A stretch of DNA of 64,000 nucleotides from Bacteroidaceae bacterium (GTDB lineage: Bacteria; Bacteroidota; Bacteroidia; Bacteroidales; Bacteroidaceae): positions 1-64,000 of the forward strand of contig JAGCPD010000001.1 of assembly GCA_017645305.1 (NCBI GenBank), read 5' to 3'. Positions 43,083-49,238 of the stretch are shown piece after piece (positions within the stretch are counted from its first letter, which is position 1; every line of letters begins with the position of its first letter). A program made the translations under genes and the position numbers. The notes beneath the pieces were generated by a model that searched no databases, was not told where the DNA came from, and worked only from the letters and a program-made list of their open reading frames with translations.

Positions 43083-44066
43083 ATGAAGTGCAATGAATTC
43101 AAGGAAAAGGTTGCCGACCTTTTCGACAAGACTATCGACATGCAGACTCAGGCCGAGTTGGACGAGCACATGAAGAGCTGCCCCGAATGCAAGGCATATT
43201 ATGAAGAGCTGCGGGAAACTTTCAACATGCTCCAGCCCAGAGGCGGAGTTAAGAGTGAAGAGACAAAAGCGAAGAACAATAGTGACTTCATCGCCCCTCG
43301 TTCCTCACTCTGGAAGACTGCCGCCATCTTCATCGCAGCTGCTTTCCTATGCGGGCTGTCCTTTGCCGCTTATCATGCCATTTCGCTAAAACAGAATACA
43401 GATACAGTAACGGAGCAAGAGCCGAGGATGCTCGGAGCCTTCTTTGTACCTAAAGACTGTAAGAACCCAGTCGTGAGGGAACGCGGCGATGCTATTACCG
43501 CAAAATGGACAAAAGGAACCTGGGTGCAGCATGACCACAATTCGTTCGTAGAGGAACATAAGGATGGTGGTGGCTATATGTTCCACTTGAACTTCTACGG
43601 CAAGCATCGTAGTATCGTAAGGCTGGATGGAAAGGAACTCGACATCCACAACCTGCCCGACCTGCCTGCCTCGGCTTTGAAGAAAGTGGAAATACATCGC
43701 GATGATAATAATATGGTAGTCAACCTCATCACTACACCTGTACGGGTTCCTGCCGACGTAAAGGGAAACGTCAACCCCGAACTGACCATCCTGCTGACGG
43801 GCACTGTGCCCAAAGGCGCTTATCAGCCTGTCACCATCTGGAAGAGCAAGGGCATCAAGGAGAGCTATGACTGGCACGACTACATCTACACCTCGTGGAC
43901 AGGCCAATGGGAGAATGTCCGCATCCATCTGAAGGAAGCAGTCAACCGCAAAGACCATCATGTCCGCATCAATGTCTGCAAGGGCACTCCGCAGAAGCAC
44001 ATCGACCGCATCAAGAGCATCATGCAGGAATGCGGCGTGACGAACTACGAAATCGTGAAGCAATAA
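43083..44066 (+). CDS. zinc-finger anti-sigma factor, membrane-bound
   Basis: This 327-residue protein has an N-terminal zf-HC2 anti-sigma domain (Cys3, then 'ELDEHMKSCPECKAYYEEL' with the H-x3-C-x2-C zinc ligands). A single transmembrane helix lies near 80-103 ('IFIAAAFLCGLSFAAYHAI'), and a periplasmic domain of about 220 residues contains 'EPRMLGAFFVPKDCKNPVV' and 'MVVNLITTPVRVPADVKGN'. The periplasmic domain matches no family I recognise and is the likely signal sensor. It would hold the preceding sigma factor at the membrane. Confidence 0.85.
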   Translation: MKCNEFKEKVADLFDKTIDMQTQAELDEHMKSCPECKAYYEELRETFNMLQPRGGVKSEETKAKNNSDFIAPRSSLWKTAAIFIAAAFLCGLSFAAYHAISLKQNTDTVTEQEPRMLGAFFVPKDCKNPVVRERGDAITAKWTKGTWVQHDHNSFVEEHKDGGGYMFHLNFYGKHRSIVRLDGKELDIHNLPDLPASALKKVEIHRDDNNMVVNLITTPVRVPADVKGNVNPELTILLTGTVPKGAYQPVTIWKSKGIKESYDWHDYIYTSWTGQWENVRIHLKEAVNRKDHHVRINVCKGTPQKHIDRIKSIMQECGVTNYEIVKQ

Positions 44067-44134
44067 AATGGTTTTTTGAAGTTAATAAAATGGTGCGCCA
44101 ACAGGCTCCTGCGTTGTGAGATGCGGGAGCTTTC

Positions 44135-44172
44135 AAGCAGGAACTGTATTTACGCGGTTCCTGCTTTTTTTA
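44135..44172 (+). terminator. terminator of sigma/anti-sigma operon
   Basis: GCAGGAAC pairs with GTTCCTGC around a 12-base loop, followed by seven T residues. A second imperfect dyad (GGCTCCTGCG...GCGGGAGC) lies immediately upstream. Confidence 0.82.
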
Positions 44173-44194
44173 TGTACCTGTAAAAACCAACGAT

Positions 44195-44308
44195 ATGAAA
44201 GAAAAAAAGACTGACGGGAAAGGGACGACGCGGACGGTGGTTTCGCGAGGATATGGACGGGCCGATTGTAAGACGGCTGTATACCACGATGCCGACGGAA
44301 ACCAGTAG
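44195..44308 (+). CDS. possible small protein, 37 aa
   Basis: ATG at 44195 opens a basic 37-residue frame (MKEKKTDGKGTTRTVVSRGY...YHDADGNQ). There is only a weak purine-rich stretch ahead of it. It has no signal peptide or membrane helix and I recognise no family. The region around it is decayed (HU-like relic, repeats), so it may be a chance frame or a fragment. Confidence 0.22.
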   Translation: MKEKKTDGKGTTRTVVSRGYGRADCKTAVYHDADGNQ

Positions 44309-44318
44309 TGCCAGAAAT

Positions 44319-44362
44319 CTGGAAGTATACCTTTACGGAGCTGGAAGTATACTTTTACGAAA
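44319..44362. repeat. 22-bp tandem pair around GTATAC
   Basis: Two adjacent 22-base units share GGAAGTATAC and then read CTTTACGGA or TTTTACGAA; 17 or more of 22 positions agree. Both contain the palindrome GTATAC. They lie about 110 bases upstream of the HU-like relic, in a stretch with no gene. Confidence 0.75.
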
Positions 44363-44467
44363 GTGGGGGATATTAACGCAGGATTCTGAACTAACGGAGC
44401 GAGAATTTTAAAACCATATAATGAGAGTTTATAACTTATTTGTTTAACATTTAAAACCTATTGTATT

Positions 44468-44590
44468 ATGGCAAAAGTCAAGTACACTCTTAAAGAGAAC
44501 AAAAAGGTGGGAACGCACAGTTTCACAAGGAAAGAGCGCTGCAGCGCTCTTTTCGTTGTTAATGAAAGAATGAACCCCCCCCCCCTCTAA
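44468..44590 (+). pseudogene. collapsed HU-like DNA-binding protein gene
   Basis: The first 19 codons (MAKVKYTLKENKKVGTHSF) match the start of the HU-domain DNA-binding proteins common in Prevotella/Bacteroides, which are normally well over 100 residues. The frame then runs straight into a perfect hairpin (44531-44552) and stops in a C-tract after 40 codons. The body of the gene appears to have been deleted, joining the 5' end to what looks like its own terminator. The identification of the parent family rests on memory of the N-terminal motif. Confidence 0.6.
44531..44556 (+). terminator. perfect palindromic terminator-like hairpin
   Basis: AAAGAGCGC, a TGCA centre and GCGCTCTTT form a perfect 22-bp palindrome followed by TTCGTTGTT. 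It lies inside the reading frame of the collapsed HU-like gene. Confidence 0.6.
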
Positions 44591-44698
44591 CTCCCCCCAA
44601 GGAGGGAGGAAGTAATTCGCTAACCGCTAACCCTTTTTTCAATTAACAATTAACAATTAACAATGAACCGCTAACCACTAACCGCTAACCGAGAAAGA
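44575..44698. repeat. poly-C tract and composite repeat block
   Basis: An 11-base C run (44575-44585) is followed by CTCCCCCCAAGGAGGGAGG (palindromic GC family), CGCTAACCGCTAACCC, three TTAACAA units, and CCGCTAACCACTAACCGC. Four repeat families are stacked in 125 bases, ending two bases before the stop codon of the convergent EEP-like gene. Confidence 0.8.
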
Positions 44699-44699
44699 C

Positions 44700-45485
44700 C
44701 TACGGCAGGGTTACCTTCGCCATTACGGGGAAGTGGGTGGAGGGCAGGCGGCGCTTGTGGCTGCCGTCGGACTCCTGGGTGTAATAGCCGTATTGCAGCT
44801 GCCCGTAGGCCTGGACGGTGGCGGTACGGGGGACGAAGACGAAGTCGAAGCGGCTGGTGCCGTGATTGGCGGCAAGGTCGAAGTTGTTAACCGTTCCGAA
44901 TTCGGCACTGACGGTTGCTGCCTTGGTGTAGCTGTCGGGGTAACGGCCGTTCAGTCTGTTGTAGGCTGTGGTGGATTCGCTGACGCCAAGGTTGCCGACG
45001 ATGAAGGTGGGCAGCTTGTCGGGGTTTATCTCGCCGATGGCCGTGAGGAGGCGCGTTGCGGATGAACTGGCGACGGTGGTGGTGGCAGAGAAGCTGATGT
45101 TGAAGACGTAGAAGGCTGTCTCGCCCTTGCGCAGCCTTGCCCATGAGCAGGCGCTGCCGTCGGGCATGTCAGTGACGGTGCCGCACGAGTCTAGCTGTAG
45201 TGTGTTCTTATAAAGGATGTTTCCGGCAAGGCCGTAGCCTGTCAGGCGTGTCTTAATGAAGGAAATCTGGGTGTTCGTCGCTCCCTGCAGGCCCAGGAGG
45301 TCGGGCTGCTCGAAGTTGAACATGTCGCAGATAATGGTCCGGCGGTTTGCCCACTTGTTGTTGCCGTCGCCGTATAGGCTCTCTGTATCGGTGGTGGTGA
45401 CGTAGAAGCTGCCGATATACAGGTTCTGGGCGTATGCGCAGAATGCCGTCAGAGATATGATGATGAATGATAGTGTCTTTTTCAT
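44700..45485 (-). CDS. secreted EEP-fold protein lacking catalytic residues
   Basis: This 261-residue protein has a signal peptide (MKKTLSFIIISLTAFCAYAQ). The fold and landmarks follow its upstream neighbour, but every catalytic landmark is altered: 'SFYV' for SYNL, 'GLQG' (Gly68) for GVQE, 'FNISF' for FNTHM, 'GNLGV' (164-168) for GDYNA, 'DF' (214-215) for DH, and 'STH' (249-251) for SDH. The substitutions suggest selection for a non-catalytic role, such as binding or inhibiting the active partner, rather than decay, since the frame is intact. Its ATG overlaps the partner's stop codon by 4 bases. The end borders a repeat block. Confidence 0.82.
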   Translation of the reverse strand: MKKTLSFIIISLTAFCAYAQNLYIGSFYVTTTDTESLYGDGNNKWANRRTIICDMFNFEQPDLLGLQGATNTQISFIKTRLTGYGLAGNILYKNTLQLDSCGTVTDMPDGSACSWARLRKGETAFYVFNISFSATTTVASSSATRLLTAIGEINPDKLPTFIVGNLGVSESTTAYNRLNGRYPDSYTKAATVSAEFGTVNNFDLAANHGTSRFDFVFVPRTATVQAYGQLQYGYYTQESDGSHKRRLPSTHFPVMAKVTLP

Positions 45486-47596
45486 TTCAGTACTTTCTTT
45501 CCGTTAATAATATAGATACCGGGCTTCAATTGTCCATTATCCATTTTCAATTGTCCATTATTAACCTGCCTTCCGCTCAGGTCGTAGATGATTCCGGCAG
45601 CTTTCTCATTTTTCACTCTTTCATTTTTCACTTCCGCGATGCCGTCGGGGTTATCGTTGGTGTACGAACTGCTATAGGCCCATACACGCAAACTGGTGTC
45701 AGAGAGCACGGGATAGGGGTCAGCCTCGATGGTTGCATCCGAACTTGGAAGCGTCTGATACCAATTGATTTCTGTTTGGTCACCGTTCAACTTGTAGCAG
45801 ACTTCACCGCTTGCCAGTTGCCCGGCATTTACGGCTGTGGCTTCTTCCTGGTTCTCTCCATAGGCATTGGCGGCACTGCCGGCGAGCCAGTAGTTGTTCT
45901 GGAATGTGGAGTTGGCATGGTCACGCAGCCATCCGACGAGCGCACCGCTATAAGTGGGTGCCGTATCGTCTGCCTTCCGGATTGTTCCTACACTCAGGCA
46001 ATTGAAGATGCCTGTGAAGGAGTCATTGTTGACATAACCGCAGATGCCTCCTGCGTATGCGTCGGCATTCTGGAACGTGATGGTTCCATAGTTGGCGCAG
46101 TTCACATAGCTCACGCCGTTGTTGGAATAGCCGCCGATGGCACCGATACAGTCTTGGGTGTCAGCGTCTGTTACCGTTATCGTGCCACTGAAGGAGCAGT
46201 TTCTGGCCGTGCTTTTTTCACTCAAATGACCGCAGACACCTCCGATGTGGTGTGAAGTTGCGGGGACTGCGATGTTGAGGGCAGAATGAATGCCCGTGAG
46301 TGTGGTGGCTGTGGCCCATCCGACTGCACCGACACCTATGCCGCCATTATAGACGATGGTTCCGTCGATGCTGAAGTTCTGGATGGAGGCATTCTTTGCA
46401 TAGCCGAATAACCCCTGTGCATCGTCGGAGGCAGATGTCATCGTGAAGCCGGTAATCTTGTGTCCCTGTCCGTCGAACGTGCCGCTGTAAGGACTGGCTT
46501 TTGTTCCGATGGGTGTCCAGCCCGTCTCTCCCTCCAGATTGATGTCATCAGTCAGGACAGCCTTTGCATCAGTGGCCTGATATATTGACAATCCATCCAC
46601 AATGCAGGCAAAGCCTTTCAGTTCATCGGCTGTGGATATCTGGTATATGCCATTGACGATGGGTGGAATAGTCGTTGAGATATCAGGTTTTTCCGGAGTC
46701 CTGATGGTAAGTTTTGCCAGCACGGGACTGTGGTCTGAGTACGCCCTTTCCTGATAGTCTGCCGTGCCGGAGGTGGAATAGTAGCAGGGATTGAGCACGC
46801 CGTAGTGCTCGACATTGAAGGCTCTGGTAACAAAGATATGGTCGATGCGCCGAAACTCTCCCGATGCCGTGCTGTAGTTGTTTGCATTAAAACCGGGGCA
46901 CGTGCCGTTGGTTATGAATTTCTGCTTGGTGCGTTGATAGCTGTCGTACAGGAAGCCCGAGTTGTAGAACAGTTTGTACGCTTCCTCTGTCTGTACGGCA
47001 TTGTAGTCGCCCGATATGATGACGGGGGCTGTAGTGCTGGCTATCTCCTGAATTTTCTTTTTTATCAGATAATATGATTGCTGCCGGTTTATCTCGTCAA
47101 GGTCCATGTGGGTGTTGAAGTGATATACAACCGAGCCTGAGAGCTTGTCGAAGAACTTGCCCCACGAGCAAATACGGTAGTAAGTAGTGGAGCCGCCCTT
47201 GCTCGGGAAACCTTTCGAGGGCTTGTCTGGTGTGTCGCTCAGCCAGAAATTGCCATAGTCGAGGAGCACCATGCGCTCCTTGCGGTAGAAGATGGCGGAA
47301 TACTCACCGCTGTTGTTTCCGTCGTTGCGTCCCACGCCTATGCTGCCGTAGTCGGTCAGACCGTTCCTCATGTCGGTCATCTGTGCGGGCAGGGCTTCCT
47401 GCACACCAAGCAGGTCGGGCTGCTGGAAGTTGACAAAGTTGATGAGGTAAGTGCGGCGTGTGTTCCATCCGTTTCCTGCGTCGGTATCGTTGTTATTTTT
47501 GTACCGCAGGTTGTAGGAACAGACAACAAGTTCCTGCGCTTGCGCCGCAAAGACGGTCAGCAGCACAAAGATTAAGTGTAATAGTCGTTTTTTCAT
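45482..47596 (-). CDS. secreted EEP nuclease/phosphatase fused to a GLUG module and sorting tail
   Basis: This 704-residue protein has a signal peptide (MKKRLLHLIFVLLTVFAAQA). The EEP catalytic domain (about 22-290) has all landmarks: 'CSYNLRY' (Asn29), 'LLGVQEA' (Glu67), 'YHFNTHMD', 'IISGDYNAV', 'RRIDHIFV' and 'AYSDHSPVLAKL'. A GLUG beta-repeat module follows (about 305-640; 'YSGTFDGQGHKITGF', 'SHHIGGVCGHLSEKS'), close to module 3 of the giant protein at 307-5220. The tail is 'IIYDLSGRQV...[12 protein letters not shown]'. The linkers flanking 'IIYDLSGRQV' are encoded by GTGAAAAATG and CAATTGTCCATTAT repeats. The ATG at 47596 is chosen over 47650 for its clean signal peptide. The substrate may be nucleic acid or a phospho-ester. 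Confidence 0.87.
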   Translation of the reverse strand: MKKRLLHLIFVLLTVFAAQAQELVVCSYNLRYKNNNDTDAGNGWNTRRTYLINFVNFQQPDLLGVQEALPAQMTDMRNGLTDYGSIGVGRNDGNNSGEYSAIFYRKERMVLLDYGNFWLSDTPDKPSKGFPSKGGSTTYYRICSWGKFFDKLSGSVVYHFNTHMDLDEINRQQSYYLIKKKIQEIASTTAPVIISGDYNAVQTEEAYKLFYNSGFLYDSYQRTKQKFITNGTCPGFNANNYSTASGEFRRIDHIFVTRAFNVEHYGVLNPCYYSTSGTADYQERAYSDHSPVLAKLTIRTPEKPDISTTIPPIVNGIYQISTADELKGFACIVDGLSIYQATDAKAVLTDDINLEGETGWTPIGTKASPYSGTFDGQGHKITGFTMTSASDDAQGLFGYAKNASIQNFSIDGTIVYNGGIGVGAVGWATATTLTGIHSALNIAVPATSHHIGGVCGHLSEKSTARNCSFSGTITVTDADTQDCIGAIGGYSNNGVSYVNCANYGTITFQNADAYAGGICGYVNNDSFTGIFNCLSVGTIRKADDTAPTYSGALVGWLRDHANSTFQNNYWLAGSAANAYGENQEEATAVNAGQLASGEVCYKLNGDQTEINWYQTLPSSDATIEADPYPVLSDTSLRVWAYSSSYTNDNPDGIAEVKNERVKNEKAAGIIYDLSGRQVNNGQLKMDNGQLKPGIYIINGKKVLK

Positions 47597-47630
47597 ATAT
47601 GTAAACTTAAGGATAGCAATGTGTGTGTTG

Positions 47631-47834
47631 TTACTTGTGTCGGTTGGCACGTTTCCTGCGTATGTCAGCTTTCATCTTTGCCGAACCGCTTCCGTGTGCT
47701 CCTGTAATGTACTGCTTCTTCTTGGCTTTGGTCTTAACCCTGGGGCCATCTTTCTTCTTTTCCCCTTTGGAGCCGCCCTTGAAGGTGATGCCGCCACAAA
47801 TGACGGCATCTATGTCATCTCCTCCGAAATTCAT
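47631..47834 (-). CDS. small basic protein, 67 aa, unknown
   Basis: The ATG at 47834 opens a Lys/Arg/Gly-rich frame: 'MNFGGDDIDAVICGGITFKG' then a basic half 'GPRVKTKAKKKQYITGAHG' and 'SGSAKMKADIRRKRANRHK'. The highly basic C-terminal half suggests RNA or ribosome binding. I recognise no family. It is 34 bases upstream of the EEP-GLUG gene on the same strand. The codons look real rather than antisense noise, but support is limited. Confidence 0.45.
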   Translation of the reverse strand: MNFGGDDIDAVICGGITFKGGSKGEKKKDGPRVKTKAKKKQYITGAHGSGSAKMKADIRRKRANRHK

Positions 47835-47837
47835 GTT

Positions 47838-47995
47838 GTGATATATTGAATATTGAACATTTCGCTAACCGCTACTCGCTATCATTACTAACGTCTAACG
47901 TCTAACGCCTAACGTCTAAAACGGTTTTTGTTTTAAGCATTGAAGCGGTAGCAAATTTTTCACTTTTCATTCTTTCATTTTTTTCATTTTTCAAT
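47838..47995. repeat. composite repeat block
   Basis: TATTGAATATTGAACATTTC is followed by CGCTAACCGCTACTCGCTA, then TAACGTCTAACGTCTAACG and CCTAACGTCTAAAACGG, then TTCACTTTTCATTCTTTC and two TTTTTTCATTTTTC units. Four families are adjacent, filling the gap between the small basic gene and the AICAR transformylase gene, which ends in it. Confidence 0.8.
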
Positions 47996-49172
47996 GATGG
48001 AACAGGCGGACTCCCGTGAACGTCATGGCAATGCCGTACTTGTCACAGGTAAGGATAACGTGGTCATCGCGGACGCTGCCGCCAGCCTGCGCAATGTACT
48101 GCACACCACTCTTGTGTGCACGCTCAACATTGTCTCCGAAGGGGAAGAACGCATCGCTGCCCAGACAGACGTTGGTGTTCTGGGCAATCCATGCCTTTTT
48201 CTCCTCGCGGGTGAGCGGCTCGGGCTTCTCTGTGAAGAATTTCTGCCACTCGCCGTCTGCCAGCACATCCATGTAGTCGTCGCTGATGTAAATGTCTATG
48301 GTGTTGTCGCGGTCAGCCCTGCGGATTCCGGGAACGAAGGGGAGGCTCATCACCTTTGGATTCTGGCGCAGCCACCAGATGTCAGCCTTGTTACCTGCCA
48401 GGCGGGTGCAATGGATGCGGCTCTGCTGACCGGCTCCGATGCCGATGGCCTGTCCGTCCTTTACGTAGCACACACTGTTGCTCTGGGTATATTTGAGTGT
48501 GATGAGGGCGATGATAAGGTCACGCCTGGCCTCGTCGGGGAAGTTCTTGTTCTGAGTAGGGATGTTTTCAAAGAGGGCGGGGTCGTCCAGCCTGACCTCG
48601 TTTCTTCCCTGTTCAAAGGTAATGCCGAAGACCTGCTTGCGTTCGATAGGCTGGGGCTTATAGGCTGGGTCTATCTTGATGACATTATATGTGCCCTTGC
48701 GCTTGTCGCGAAGAATCTCCAATGCCTCTTCTGTATATTCGGGAGCAATAACACCGTCGCTGACCTCGGGCTTGATGAGCAGGGCAGTAGCCTTGTCACA
48801 GCAGTCAGAAAGGGCTATGAAGTCGCCATAGCTGCTCATGCGGTCGGCACCGCGAGCCCTTGCGTATGCACAAGCCTGAGCACTCAGTTCGCCAATCCCC
48901 TCGGGAACAAAGTAGATATGGCGCAGCGTATCAGTGAGCGGAAGACCTATGGCAGCACCTGCAGGACTTACATGCTTGAAGCTGGCAGCAGCTGGCAGAC
49001 CTGTAGCAGCCTTCAGTTCCTTTACTAACTGCCAGGCGTTCAGCGCGTCGAGGAAATTGATGTAGCCGGGACGGCCGTTCAATACTTCGATGGGAAGTTC
49101 ACCTTCCTCCATGTAGATACGAGAGGGTTTCTGGTTGGGATTGCATCCGTACTTAAGTTGTAATTCTGTCAT
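47991..49172 (-). CDS. purH: stand-alone AICAR transformylase (phosphoribosylaminoimidazolecarboxamide formyltransferase)
   Basis: This 393-residue cytoplasmic enzyme of purine synthesis transfers a formyl group from 10-formyl-THF to AICAR. 'NPNQKPSRIYMEEGELPIEV', 'AAASFKHVSPAGAAIGLPL', 'SSYGDFIALSDCCDKATALL' and 'NTNVCLGSDAFFPFGDNVER' belong to the PurH transformylase half. The N-terminal IMP cyclohydrolase domain of bifunctional PurH is absent, so IMP closure must be encoded elsewhere. Single-domain versions are known in Bacteroidales. The gene symbol is assigned by homology to that half only. Confidence 0.92.
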   Translation of the reverse strand: MTELQLKYGCNPNQKPSRIYMEEGELPIEVLNGRPGYINFLDALNAWQLVKELKAATGLPAAASFKHVSPAGAAIGLPLTDTLRHIYFVPEGIGELSAQACAYARARGADRMSSYGDFIALSDCCDKATALLIKPEVSDGVIAPEYTEEALEILRDKRKGTYNVIKIDPAYKPQPIERKQVFGITFEQGRNEVRLDDPALFENIPTQNKNFPDEARRDLIIALITLKYTQSNSVCYVKDGQAIGIGAGQQSRIHCTRLAGNKADIWWLRQNPKVMSLPFVPGIRRADRDNTIDIYISDDYMDVLADGEWQKFFTEKPEPLTREEKKAWIAQNTNVCLGSDAFFPFGDNVERAHKSGVQYIAQAGGSVRDDHVILTCDKYGIAMTFTGVRLFHH

Positions 49173-49190
49173 TTTCGAATTATGTATTTA

Positions 49191-49238
49191 AATGGGTTAT
49201 CGATTAGCGATTAGCGGTTATCGAAATTATGAATTATA
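49191..49238. repeat. GATTAGCG/GGTTATCG repeat tract
   Basis: GGGTTATCGATTAGCGATTAG is followed by CGGTTATCGAAATTATGAATT. It is the reverse orientation of the CGCTAAC family and fills the gap between the MBOAT and AICAR transformylase genes. Confidence 0.7.

Noticed and set aside
44575..44585. Phase-variable gene at the C11 tract
   Set aside because: The tract lies in the decayed HU-like frame and intergenic repeat DNA, with no intact gene depending on its length.
48000..49028. 344-codon plus-strand frame opposite the AICAR transformylase
   Set aside because: It is fully antisense to a clearly conserved enzyme and shows no family features.
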